From the NCBI GenBank assembly GCA_027422505.1, contig JAPQWV010001374.1, positions 28,947 to 92,946 on the forward strand: DNA of 64,000 nucleotides. Reading direction: 5' to 3'. The notes below the pieces were generated by a model, which saw nothing but the letters and a program-made list of their open reading frames with translations, had not been told where the DNA came from and ran no database searches. Shown piece by piece: positions 25,715 to 37,515 of this stretch (position 1 is its first letter; each line of letters begins with the position of its first letter). The translations under genes were made by a program, and so were the position numbers. This DNA comes from Craterostigma plantagineum (lineage: Eukaryota > Streptophyta > Magnoliopsida > Lamiales > Linderniaceae).

Positions 25715-26720
25715 TGCGATTATTTTTCTTTCTCTTGAATAAATTCTTGTATTCTTTTTCTTTATAGATTCTGTGTAATTGAATAACTTCTTAAGATCGA
25801 TTTATATTGTTTTTTGAATAGCTTGATGATGATGAAGATGATTGCCTTAGCCAGCGTGTATGTAAAGGAGGCGATTCCATGAATGATAATTCCACAGAGC
25901 TTTATGTGTAACAGAATAGAAGCATTATTAGTAGCTGAACTTCAACTTCCATATTTACAGCTTTTATGCCATTTTATTCTGCTCCTTGATGTTATTGTTT
26001 GTTTGTGATCGGACATACAGTGAATGGTGCAAGAAATAAATAACTATGCAACTCTTAAGTCTTAACAATTGAATGAACAAAATTATTGACTTTTTATTTA
26101 TTTATTTTTCGATATGTTGGGCTTTGACCTGGTTTGATAAGGCCCAAAGAGATATAGGTTCAGTTCACTGGTTCAAATTTCAGATCCCAGGCATGTGCAG
26201 AAAGATATGTTTTTTTTTCCCCAAATGCAGAATGATATAGTTATCATATTAAATCTTGGACAGCGATGCGTAAGTAATTGCTGGAGGAAATAAAAATTAC
26301 CGTTTGATAAACGTGTTGAATAATCAAATCTTTAACTTGCCTTTTTGTTTATAAAACACATCAATTAGTAAGTCAAATGTAGACATCACGCCAGCTACCT
26401 GCTGACCCCGATTTTCTTCTTTTTCATGAAAATCATTATTATGGGATGGAAGGAGGATAAGGTTTTTTGTATATAAAACAATTCAAGATTTATTACCTAG
26501 GAATATAAATCTGGACCGTTGTCTTCAGGCAATGTAACTTTTTCCTCAATCGATAGAGTAAGGTTGTGGGTTGCCATTAATTGCTCGGTATTAAATTTTA
26601 GGGGCCGAAAATTCAGTTATTGCGACGTCGACCTGATGACATAACTCCTTATTTCCAAATCAAAATAATTTTAAACTGCACATAACTCAAAATATGAAAC
26701 AATAATATATAGTTTGTATA

Positions 26721-27810
26721 TAGACGTATTCAAACGGTTCACGGTTATGGTCACGGTTATAACCGTCGGTTCACGGTTAGTGAAACTCTCTAACCGTAAC
26801 CGAACCGCGGTAACCACGGTTACGGTTACGGTTTGTAATCGGATGAGCCGATTACGGTTACGGTTTGAACTGCCGGTTTACGGTTTCAATTTCTTTTTCC
26901 TTTTTGGACTTTTTTTACAAAGAAAATGACTTAATAAAGAAAAAACTATTAATTTTATTTAATAAGATAAAAAATTTCATTCCATTTTAGAAAAACACAA
27001 ATACACCATAAAAATATTATCGCTCAATTTTCGCTTCCGGAGTGTTAGTCGAGCACTCATTATATAGTCTTCTCCTTCTTCCGTGTCGTTGAAACACTGA
27101 ATAAAAGAAACTCGAATCAACGGTAAAAAATGACCGTTCCGTAATATAATACACAAATAAAAATAGGCAAAATTATAAAACTAGGTCACTAAGTATACAA
27201 GTTTTCGTTTTTGGGTCACTATGTTTGATAATTGCAAAAGTAGGTCACTAACTTTTCATGTGAAAACAATTTTGGGTCATTTTTCAATTTTAGGTCACTA
27301 AGAATATATTTTTTCGATTTTGGGTCACTAAGTTTAGATTTTTTAATTCTGGGTCACTATGTTTATAACATTAGTACCAAATGAGTGACCCAAAATTGAA
27401 AAAAAATATAAACTTAGTGACCCAAAATCATAAAATATATTCTTAGTGACCTAAAATTGAAAAATGACCCAAAATTGTTTTCACATGAAAAGTTAGTGAC
27501 CTACTTTTACAATTATCAAACATAGTGACCCAAAAACGAAAACATGTATACTTAGTGACCTAATTTTTATAATTTCCCCTAAAAAAATAACTATAAAAAC
27601 TCAAGCCCAACACAAAAGAATAATATATTTTATAATTTTATTTATTAGAAAACCGCGGTTCTAACCCGGTTATAACCGACGGTTTACGGTTAGAAATTTC
27701 GATAACCGTAACCGAACCGTATTAAATAACGATTCGGTTACGGTCCACGGTTAACCGAACCGTTGACCGCCGGTTCGGTTACGGTTCCTTAAACCGTTTG
27801 AACACGTCTG
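26721..27810. mobile_element. hAT-like element with 18-bp TIRs (unit 1)
   Basis: Ends are near-perfect inverted repeats: AGACGTATTCAAACGGTT on the left and AACCGTTTGAACACGTCT on the right. Flanks share TTGTATA (7 of an 8-bp target duplication). The sub-terminal regions are packed with GGTTACGGTT and AACCGTAACC motifs on opposite strands. A second, palindromic element is inserted inside at 27166-27579. No transposase is seen. Confidence 0.65.
27166..27579. mobile_element. Palindromic fold-back MITE, GGTCACTAAG type (unit 1)
   Basis: A 414-bp near-perfect inverted repeat centred near 27372. Both arms carry spaced TAGGTCACTAAG and TTTTGGGTCACTATG motifs, complemented on the other arm as CTTAGTGACC. 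It is nested inside the hAT-like element. A more diverged relative occurs at 39208-39530. Confidence 0.7.
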
Positions 27811-28009
27811 CTTGTATATTACACCACGGGATAGACATGACCATTATATTTCCTTAGCCTTTCCACTTGCTGAAGTGATAATAACTTGTAAAGCCGAAAA
27901 TGACTTTCATCCCATTATTTAAGCTCTAGCAAGCATCATAGCACACACCCTCTAATTTGAACCAAACATTCTTCCCATCAAATTAGCGAAACACATACTA
28001 ATAGCAGAG

Positions 28010-28112
28010 ATGGTCCTCGAAATGCCAACAACGAAGGAAGAGTAGTATGTGTCACCGGCGGAACTGGTTACCTCGGATCATGGATAGTGAAGAGGTTGCT
28101 CGAAGATGGTTA
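28010..28112 (+). pseudogene. Truncated exon 1 of reductase gene (duplication junction)
   Basis: This repeats the first 100 or so bases of the reductase gene at 34711, including the Rossmann motif [10 protein letters not shown], then stops at the duplication junction and runs into transketolase 3' flank. It also lacks one base in an A run near 28020. With no further exons it cannot make a reductase. Its promoter region is a full copy of that of the intact gene. Confidence 0.88.
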
Positions 28113-28835
28113 CTTTGTTCTTGGTGGTGAGACTGTCCGAGGTTAGTAATAAATGATTATATAAGTTTTTCTCATGTTTGCAGCAGACTTGATGTAATGT
28201 AATGTAAGAAGATTAATGTATGGAATTCCTCAAAGTCTAACGTTGTCCTTGGTTTTGCATTTTTAATGGAATTTTGAAATTGGGTACTTGGAATGTATCT
28301 TTGTGATATTTCACTGGTAAAAAATATGCATGTGCTATTCTGGGATAAGTAGAGGTAGTGGATAAAAGGCGAACTTGGTGTTTTGCAGTTATGAATTGAA
28401 GCCGCAAAAATACGGCAATCCTAATCCGTAACATGAGGTTTTGAAAGCCTTTTTTTCATGTAGAAAACTACAAAAGGATTAGGACAAAAAGTGAAGGGCC
28501 ATCGAATAGTAACTATCATGTGGCTATGATGGAGTTTGGTTTTGGGAGGTTATCAGAGTTCTCTTTTATGTGATATAACTCCTGAAATATTTGGACAAGT
28601 TCGTTTATAGATGTTAGAAAGCACTATCTATTCTATTATTATAAATCGGATTTTTTCTACATCTATTAAAAAATTAAAAAAAAACTTATTAAACCACGTA
28701 CCTTCCATAACCTCATAATAACTACCAAATGTTATTTTTAGTATATTACTTATTAAAACTATTTAACAATTACTAACTGTATTTTATTGCACGTAGGTGC
28801 CAGGAATAGTAGTATTATTTAAGAGGTAATTATAT

Positions 28836-29620
28836 GTGAGACCCAATTTATAAGTTTACTTTTGATTTCAGACCCTATTTAAGTTTCATATAGATAGAGG
28901 TACCTAAATTTAAGTTTTATTTAGAAATAAGGACCTAATCCATGACAAAAGACATATTTGCCCATAATAAACAAAAACAATTATGAACCATGCCATCGTC
29001 TTATTCAAACGTGCAAAGCAACCACGAAGAAGTGGTATACAATGTACATGAAGTAGTACTGTAGATCCATGAAGTGATACTGTAAACCCATGAAGTGGTA
29101 CATGTGAACAGTGAAGTGGTACCGTAGTTCGTAGTTCCATAAATTGGTGCTGTTAAACAGAGAAGTGTTACAGCATTTTAGGCCCATGAAGTGGTACTGT
29201 TGAACAGAGAAAAAGTGGTATTGTAGACCCATGAAGTGGTACTGCTGAAATGTTTGGGAATTCATGGTCTACAAACGCTGTACCACTTCTCTGTTCACCA
29301 GTACCACTTCATGGGTCTACGGTACCACTTCACTGTTCACCACTACCACTTCATGTGTCTACAGTACCACTTCACTATTCACCTGTACCACTTCATAGGT
29401 CTACAGTACCAATGTAACACTTCCTATTATGTGATAATTGATAACAGTATACTGGAATTTGATAACAGAATTATAGCGCTGGATACCACTTCAAAACTAC
29501 TCTTTATAAGGGTATTTTCCTCCAACACCTTTAATTCTAACTTAAATTTTGAAACGGGTCCTTCAAATTAAGTTTTTTTTTTACAAGGACCTGATCTCTA
29601 TTTACAAAATAGAAGGGGGC
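28836..29620. mobile_element. Fold-back MITE with inverted TGGTAC array (unit 2)
   Basis: Duplicate of the element at 22151-22932, differing mainly by homopolymer length. The same two-armed array of CATGAAGTGGTACTG units and complements is present, with its centre near 29262. Confidence 0.6.
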
Positions 29621-29621
29621 T

Positions 29622-30200
29622 TAACCAAGGTTTTGAAAACCGGACCGGACCGGCCGGTTCAGGCCGGAAACCAGTGAACCGGCTGGAAATCCGGTCCGAT
29701 TCCTGTCCGGTCTAAGTTTATTTAAAAAAAAAAAAAAACAGAAATTCTATATAAGTAAGAGAAATGACTAAGTTCACAGATATTTCCACGTGGTCTACTG
29801 GTAAGGTGGTGGTTTTCTACCCAAATGGGCTGAGTTCGAGTCCCATGAACCTCATTTATTTTTTTGTAATAATTAACTAATGGATCAGATATTCAACTTT
29901 ATTCACTTTTGACCCCAACGTGTATAAATTTAATTTCTGTAGCCCTTGGTATAATTAATTTCAACTACCAATAAAATTTAATCTATTTAATTTTGACTCT
30001 CAATTTTATAAAATTCTAATATAAAACTAAAACTACTAATAAACATCTATATAATCTATATTATTTGATTGATTCAATAACAAATATATATTAAATAATT
30101 TAAAGATACCGGTTTGACTCCGGTTTGATTCCGATTTTATACCGGTTAAACCACTAAACCTTAAACCACTAAAATTTCCGGTCCGGTTCAAAAACGAACC
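29622..30200. mobile_element. hAT-like MITE and nested SINE-like sequence (unit 2)
   Basis: Duplicate of 22936-23510. The tRNA-like boxes are TGGTCTACTGGTAAGG (about 29792) and GAGTTCGAGTCCC (about 29833). One substitution (CCGGCTGG for CCGGCCGG near 29682) separates it from unit 1. Confidence 0.5.
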
Positions 30201-31106
30201 CAATCGCCCCATTATTTAACGATTCGTATAGCTTGTGAGTTGTGAGTTGTGAAGGGGACCAATTTGACATGGAATATATTTACTTTATCCCAAACTACTT
30301 TTCATCCTGATTTTGGGCTTCTTTAGTAAACTTCCATTGACCCAGAAACTCAGTTCTTGATTTGGGCCTCAGTGCAAATGTGCGCCGCAAGATAGATACA
30401 TCGATGTACATGTCACCAATCGGTGAGGAAAACTCTTCAAGAAACAAAGAAATGCCACGTAATACTCATGAACAAAGCCATGTGAAACGATAAAAAACCA
30501 AAACTTTCAAGGCACTTTACAACCAACCAAACATAATTACCAACACCAATTTATATTGATTCTTTGAAAATCACGTCACTTCGTAACATTTAAGTGTTTT
30601 GGTTCATACAGAAAATCGTTGCAGTATTGGTAAAAACAACATAAAACCTCTCGAGGAAAAAATTATTACTAAAAATCCAACCGTTGTGACAGTCTTGTCT
30701 TGACTTTTCCGTTAACCCTGATGCGAACTTTCTTCTAAATCACCTTCTTCTTCCTTCCTCCTCACTCAATCAATCGCACCATTCTCTCTCCAATCAATCT
30801 CTATTCCAATAATCAATTTAGTTGAAGATAAAAACAAATATATCTTAAAAAAGAAGTAAAAATACACCATTTATACCATACCTCCCTCCACCTTCAAGGA
30901 AGCACAAGATTCCCCTTAACAAAGGTGTGGAGAACAGCTCCTCATCATCAGGTAAGAACCCTACCGAGTAAAAATCCACAAATCTTTCCACGCATTTCAA
31001 GAACATCATCAAATTTAGGGCAGAAAAACAAGGTGGGACTCCTCTTAAAAAAAAACCTAAAGATTCGATTTTTATTTTTCCTTTTTGAGCTCGCATTGTG
31101 TCACAG

Positions 31107-32410
31107 ATGAAGCACATTGATAGCAATAGCAACCCATCAACCCCAGGTAAGTTCAAGATCGATAAGTCTCCTTACACTAAGCAGAGGTTGTATTCCTCTT
31201 TCGGCAAGCTCTCCTTTTGGTCCTTGGTATTTCTTGGTTTTATCTACCTCTTCTTCTATAGATCACCTTCATCGTCTTCTTCACCATCCCATTCAACCTC
31301 AGATCTCTCTAGGAGATCTCTTAGAACGGTCGGCCCAGACTTCGAAAAACGAGTCAGAACCTCAGCCAAGATAAAATCCAAAAATGGGATCTCCGTCCTT
31401 GTCACCGGCGCCGCCGGTTTCGTCGGCACCCACGTCGCCGTCGCCCTAAAGCGCCGCGGCGACGGCGTCGTGGGCCTCGACAACTTCAACACTTACTACG
31501 ACCCATCCCTCAAGAGGGCCAGGCAAGAACTCCTAGAACGCGCCGGCGTCTACGTCGTCGACGGCGACGTAAACGACTCCAAGCTGTTGCACGAGCTTTT
31601 CAAGATCGTACCTTTCACCCACGTCATGCACCTAGCAGCTCAGGCCGGCGTGCGCTACGCCATGGAGAATCCCAGCTCATACGTTCACAGCAACATCGCC
31701 GGCCTTGTCAGCCTCCTTGAGGTTTGCAAGGCGGCGAATCCTCAGCCGGCCATCGTGTGGGCTTCGAGCAGTTCGGTATATGGGTTGAACTCAAAGGTGC
31801 CCTTCTCCGAGAAAGACCGTACGGACCACCCGGCCAGCCTATACGCCGCCACCAAGAAGGCCGGCGAGGAGATAGCACACACTTATAACCACATCTACGG
31901 TCTTTCTTTAACAGGCCTGAGGTTCTTCACCGTGTATGGACCTTGGGGCAGGCCTGACATGGCTTACTTCTTCTTCACTAAGGATATCTTGAGAGGTAAG
32001 AAGATCCCAATCTTCGAGGGGCCTAACCACGAAACTGTTGCTAGGGATTTCACCTACATCGACGATATAGTGAAGGGCTGTTTGGCTGCTTTGGACACCG
32101 CGAGAAAAGTACGGGCAGCGGTGGTAAGAAGAAAGGGCCGGCGCAGCTTAGGGTGTTCAACCTAGGAAACACCTCCCCTGTTTCAGTTTCAGATCTTGTG
32201 GGCATTTTGGAGAGACTGCTCAAAGTTAAGGCGAAGAGATCTGTTGTGAAGATGCCGAGGAATGGAGATGTTCAGTTTACTCATGCTAATATAAGCTTGG
32301 CTCGAATGGAGCTTGGCTATAATCCTACCACGGATCTGCAAACTGGGCTGAAGAAGTTCGTTAAGTGGTACGTTGGGTACTATGGTGATGGGAAGAAAAG
32401 CCTACAGTGA
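31107..32410 (+). CDS. GAE: UDP-glucuronate 4-epimerase (GAE), copy 2
   Basis: GAE is a Golgi type II membrane enzyme converting UDP-glucuronate to UDP-galacturonate, the donor for pectin synthesis. The intronless frame starts at 31107 (434 codons expected). A cytosolic N-tail is followed by a signal anchor around residues 36-53 ([16 protein letters not shown]). The luminal Rossmann domain has [13 protein letters not shown], the Ser region WASSSSVYG, the catalytic tetrad motif YAATK and the family signature [15 protein letters not shown]. One one-base deletion near 32099-32108 shifts frame; beyond it the C-terminus [13 protein letters not shown] to KSLQ is conserved. Unit 1 has the missing base at that site (GACACCGGCGAGAAA) but drops another, so neither copy is proven broken. 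GC-rich coding sequence contrasts with the AT-rich flanks. Confidence 0.93.
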
Positions 32411-33415
32411 TGCGATTATTTTTCTTTCTCTTGAATAAATTCTTGTATTCTTTTTCTTTATAGATTCTGTGTAATTGAATAACTTCTTAAGATCGATTTA
32501 TATTGTTTTTTGAATAGCTTGATGATGATGAAGATGATTGCCTTAGCCAGCGTGTATGTAAAGGAGGCGATTCCATGAATGATAATTCCACAGAGCTTTA
32601 TGTGTAACAGAATAGAAGCATTATTAGTAGCTGAACTTCAACTTCCATATTTACAGCTTTTATGCCATTTTATTCTGCTCCTTGATGTTATTGTTTGTTT
32701 GTGATCGGACATACAGTGAATGGTGCAAGAAATAAATACTATGCAACTCTTAAGTCTTAACAATTGAATGAACAAAATTATTGACTTTTTATTTATTTAT
32801 TTTTCGATATGTTGGGCTTTGACCTGGTTTGATAAGGCCCAAAGAGATATAGGTTCAGTTCACTGGTTCAAATTTCAGATCCCAGGCATGTGCAGAAAGA
32901 TATGTTTTTTTTTCCCCAAATGCAGAATGATATAGTTATCATATTAAATCTTGGACAGCGATGCGTAAGTAATTGCTGGAGGAAATAAAAATTACCGTTT
33001 GATAAACGTGTTGAATAATCAAATCTTTAACTTGCCTTTTTGTTTATAAAACACATCAATTAGTAAGTCAAATGTAGACATCACGCCAGCTACCTGCTGA
33101 CCCCGATTTTCTTCTTTTTCATGAAAATCATTATTATGGGATGGAAGGAGGATAAGGTTTTTTTGTATATAAAACAATTCAAGATTTATTACCTAGGAAT
33201 ATAAATCTGGACCGTTGTCTTCAGGCAATGTAACTTTTTCCTCAATCGATAGAGTAAGGTTGTGGGTTGCCATTAATTGCTCGGTATTAAATTTTAGGGG
33301 CCGAAAATTCAGTTATTGCGACGTCGACCTGATGACATAACTCCTTATTTCCAAATCAAAATAATTTTAAACTGCACATAACTCAAAATATGAAACAATA
33401 ATATATAGTTGTATA

Positions 33416-34512
33416 TAGACGTATTCAAACGGTTCACGGTTATGGTCACGGTTATAACCGTCGGTTCACGGTTAGTGAAACTCTCTAACCGTAACCGAAC
33501 CGCGGTAACCACGGTTACGGTTACGGTTTGTAATCGGATGAGCCGATTACGGTTACGGTTTGAACTGCCGGTTTACGGTTTCAATTTCTTTTTCCTTTTT
33601 GGACTTTTTTTTACAAAGAAATGACTTAAATAAAGAAAAAACTATTAATTTTATTTAATAAGATAAAAAATTTCATTCCATTTTAGAAAAAACACAAAAT
33701 ACACCATAAAAAATATTATCGCTCAATTTTCGCTTCCGGGAGTGTTAGTCGAGCACTCATTATATAGTCTTCTCCTTCTTCCGTGTCGTTGAAACACTGA
33801 ATAAAAGAAACTCGAATCAACGGTAAAAAAATGACCGTTCCGTAATATAATACACAATAAAAATAGGCAAAATTATAAAACTAGGTCACTAAGTATACAA
33901 GTTTTCGTTTTTGGGTCACTATGTTTGATAATTGCAAAAGTAGGTCACTAACTTTTCATGTGAAAACAATTTTGGGTCATTTTTCAATTTTAGGTCACTA
34001 AGAATATATTTTTTCGATTTTGGGTCACTAAGTTTAGATTTTTTAATTCTGGGTCACTATGTTTATAACATTAGTACCAAATGAGTGACCCAAAATTGAA
34101 AAAAAATATAAACTTAGTGACCCAAAATCATAAAATATATTCTTAGTGACCTAAAATTGAAAAATGACCCAAAATTGTTTTCACATGAAAAGTTAGTGAC
34201 CTACTTTTACAATTATCAAACATAGTGACCCAAAAACGAAAACATGTATACTTAGTGACCTAATTTTTATAATTTCCCCTAAAAAAATAACTATAAAAAA
34301 CTCAAGCCCAACACAAAAGAATAATATATTTTATAATTTTATTTATTAGAAAACCGGCGGTTCTAACCCGGTTATAACCGACGGTTTACGGTTAGAAATT
34401 TCGATAACCGTAACCGAACCGTATTAAATAACGATTCGGTTACGGTCCACGGTTAACCGAACCGTTGACCGCCGGTTCGGTTACGGTTCCTTAAACCGTT
34501 TGAACACGTCTG
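33416..34512. mobile_element. hAT-like element with TIRs (unit 2)
   Basis: Duplicate of 26721-27810, with the same AGACGTATTCAAACGGTT type inverted ends and GGTTACGGTT sub-repeats, and with the palindromic MITE nested inside at 33866-34279. Confidence 0.65.
33866..34279. mobile_element. Palindromic fold-back MITE, GGTCACTAAG type (unit 2)
   Basis: Duplicate of 27166-27579, same length and same two complementary arms. Its presence in both units shows that the nesting pre-dates the tandem duplication. Confidence 0.7.
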
Positions 34513-34616
34513 CTTGTATATTACACCACGGGATAGACATGACCATTATATTTCCTTAGCCTTTCCACTTGCTGAAGTGATAATAACTTGTAAAGCCGAA
34601 AATGACTTTCATCCCA

Positions 34617-34623
34617 TTATTTA
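34617..34623 (+). promoter_or_regulatory. Possible TATA box of reductase gene
   Basis: TATTTAA lies 94 bases before the start codon at 34711 in otherwise mixed sequence, a plausible TATA position. The same motif precedes the truncated copy at 28010. Confidence 0.35.
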
Positions 34624-34710
34624 AGCTCTAGCAAGCATCATAGCACACACCCTCTAATTTGAACCAAACATTCTTCCCATCAATTAGCGAAACACATACT
34701 AATAGCAGAG

Positions 34711-36630
34711 ATGGTCCTCGAAAATGCCAACAACGAAGGAAGAGTAGTATGTGTTACCGGCGGAACTGGTTACCTCGGATCATGGATAGTGAAGAGGTTG
34801 CTCGAAGATGGTTACTCTGTTCACACCACTGTAAGAATGGATCCGGGTCAGTTCGACTTATTATCATCGTTATTCCCATGTAATAAAATCATCTATAAAG
34901 AATATATAATTTGACGCCTTGCTTTTTATTGTCATTATATTATATTTTTCAGAGGGCAAAAGGGACATTAGATACCTCACGAACCTCCCCGGCGCCTCAG
35001 AAAGGCTGAAGGTCTTCAACGCCGACTTAGACAACCCAGAAAGCTTCGCAGTGGCCATCCAAGGCTGCGATGGTGTCTTCCACGTGGCACACCCTCTTGA
35101 CTTCGAAGAGAAAGAATCCGAACAAGTCAAGATCCAAAGGGCCACCACTGCTATGCAAGGAATCTTACAAGTTCGTGTCCTCTCTCTTATATATCTTCTT
35201 ACGTATATATACATACACACTCACACACACAAACACGCACCGATCAATATTCGAATTTTTTTTTTAATTTTGTAAGGCATGTGCTGATTCGAAGACGGTG
35301 AAGAGGGTGGTGTACACGTCGAGCATATCGGCGGTTGGTTTCAGCACGGCGGAGAATAAGTATGGGATTATAGATGAGACATGTTGGACTGACGTGGACC
35401 ATGTTAGAAAGATGGGAGCCTTTGGTGGGCCCTACATAGTGACCAAAACCCTAGCCGAGCGGGCGGCGGCGGAGTGGGCCGACAAGCTTGGCCTTGACTT
35501 AGTTAGCGTCATACCTACGTGGACCGCCGGGCCATTCATCTGCCCTAAAATCCCAGATACTGTCCAAGTTGCTATGGCCTTGATTCTTGGTAAAAAATAT
35601 TTACTTTTTCCTTTTCTCTTAACTGTGTGACAGAGATGAAACAACTATCAAAGGAGATAAATTATTAATCGCTAATAATTAAGGTGTATTATAAAATTCT
35701 TGCATGTGTCCAAAAGACAGACTTTGGCATAAGTAATGAGATGCCGACCATGACGCTGAATATATAATTATGTGATGGGAATAATAATTTAAATGGATGT
35801 ATCTGTAAAATTGGGACGCCAATACGAATCTGATGTGAATACGTATGGTAACTGCAACATGTAGGTTGACTATTTTAGTCACACTTGAGGAAGATGACAA
35901 ATTGTTTATAGTTCTATAATATTTCGGGATTTTTCTATGTTTTATTATGCAGCGGGCTTTTTAATATTTAGCATGACTTGCTCACATATACTAATGTATG
36001 ATCTCAGTGGGGTCAGGTTAAGATATCGAGCAATCAATGTGGAGTTTCTTAACATGCAAATAGGAAATAAATGTTATATAATTTAACATTAAAATAATAT
36101 AATCATTGATGAATTATATGAGTGTTTTTTTTATTTTTGAATTTCATGCGCAGGAGCGGAAGCGATCTATCCTAACATAATGAAGACGAGTTTTATTCAT
36201 ATAGATGACGTGGCAAGAGCCCATATACACCTCTTCGAATATCCACAAGCAAAAGGGCGCTATATTTGCTCGGCTTTTGAAACTACAATCGATGAATTGG
36301 CTCAGTTTCTATCTAATAAATATCCTGAATTTAATATCCCGACATCAGAGTAAGTTTTTTTTTTTTTATTAAATTTAAGATGGCGGCATTTTTTCATACG
36401 TCGTAGAGATTATGCTTATTTCATTATTTCAACCTTTGTCTCCCCTCTATTTTTCTATTTTTCGATCTTCTTCTTTATACAGTGCATGGAAGGATGTGAA
36501 GCCGATTAATATTCTCATCAACATTTCAAGCAAGAAGCTGATGGAAACTGGATTTAAGTACGAGAATGGACTCGAAGAAATGTTCGATGGAGCTATCAAC
36601 AGTTGCAAGGAGAAGGGCATTCTTTCATAA
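34711..36630 (+). CDS. DFR/vestitone reductase-like NADPH reductase, complete
   Basis: A short-chain dehydrogenase of the dihydroflavonol reductase and vestitone reductase group (extended SDR), expected to reduce a carbonyl on a flavonoid or related phenolic with NADPH in the cytosol. Exons 34711-34846, 34953-35170, 35277-35589, 36154-36349 and 36483-36630 join in phase to 336 residues with no frameshift. Residues 11-24 hold the Rossmann motif [32 protein letters not shown] and the catalytic YIVTK (Tyr, Lys) follow, then [16 protein letters not shown]. The last intron positions match the sister gene at 37516. The substrate cannot be told from sequence; the protein is closer in style to vestitone reductase-like enzymes than to true DFR. 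Confidence 0.9.
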
Positions 36631-37488
36631 TAAGCTTGCTTCGTTATCATCATCATCTTCAGTTTTCTGTTCTATGTTGGCATTCGTATGCTTACGTATA
36701 AGTACTAATTAAGATTGTGGTCGCATTTGTTTGAATTTTATGTGTTGTCAAAGGAGTATTGTGTAATACCTTTTGACATTTGGATTTTTTCCCTATGCTT
36801 TGCTTGCTGATGTATAAATTATAATTAGTAATGCTTTCTACTTTGGTTTGTTTGTTTGTTCATCATTTTATCATATCTCTGGATTAATTGTTAGAAATTA
36901 GGACTTATATAGGGAGGAACTTATCGAAGGACAGTGTTTAAGAGGAAGGGGTTTTATATTACAATACTTGATTTGATTTTCACTTGCTTGCTTGATACAA
37001 ATGCTAAGGTCCAAATTCCATATTTATACTAGCACCTCCTCAAGGTGTGGTTAAGATTTAGCCAATACCACACCAATCTAGAATTTTCTACCATAATATC
37101 TAGGTTATATAGGTTTCTAAATACTTCAATGGATATCTCTAAATATCCATGAGTTCCTAGAATTTTGGCTAATAATTATGGGCTAATAATTATCTTGGCC
37201 CAAATTTATTCTTTTATATGTCCAAACCCAAATCCAAGTTTATATTTTCAACATAAATGTCTTCTTGTGCATGTTTTCGTAAAATTCTCGCCATAAACAA
37301 AAATTAAAGTAGAGAAAAGTACACGAGGTTTTATATCGTCTCACCTTATCCTTCTGTTACTCCTACTTATGACCTCAACACTATAGTCACTTGCGAAATT
37401 AAAGTGTCATAATTGTGGTGACAAAACGTCGGATATGTAATTAAAAAAGTAATAGCTCTGGTGACTTTAGTATGTTTCCATCCCACCA
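36631..37488. other. Spacer between the two reductase genes
   Basis: About 860 bases of AT-rich DNA forming the 3' end of the first reductase and the promoter of the second. No gene or clear repeat apart from the AG tract at its end. Confidence 0.6.
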
Positions 37489-37515
37489 AGAGAGAGAGAG
37501 AGAGAGAGAGAGAGA
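37489..37515. repeat. (AG)n microsatellite directly before reductase 2
   Basis: An AG run ends at the base before the proposed start codon at 37516. If the gene starts there, the tract forms the end of its leader. Confidence 0.8.

Larger units (their letters stand above)
21431..28112. repeat. Tandem segmental duplication, unit 1 (6.68 kb)
   Basis: This unit runs from the transketolase 3' flank to the middle of exon 1 of a reductase gene and is repeated immediately downstream (28113 to about 34816). The two units are almost identical: differences are mostly one-base length changes in homopolymers, plus a few substitutions such as at 22996, 23676 and 28055. Each unit carries a GAE gene and the same nested repeats. 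Confidence 0.95.
28113..34816. repeat. Tandem segmental duplication, unit 2 (6.70 kb)
   Basis: Second copy of the segment at 21431-28112. It continues past the duplicated part into the complete reductase gene, so this unit keeps the original right-hand junction while unit 1 keeps the original left-hand junction with transketolase. Confidence 0.95.

Noticed and set aside
26740..26870. Interstitial telomere repeat
   Set aside because: The repeated word is GGTTACGG, not the plant telomere unit TTTAGGG, and it occurs in inverted pairs bounded by TIRs.
26714..26929. Frame rich in VTVTV repeats
   Set aside because: It is translation of GGTTACGGTT sub-repeats at the end of a hAT-like element, not a gene.
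36631..37488. Additional reductase fragment between the two genes
   Set aside because: No exon-like segment with Rossmann or YxxxK motif is present; the region is plain AT-rich spacer.
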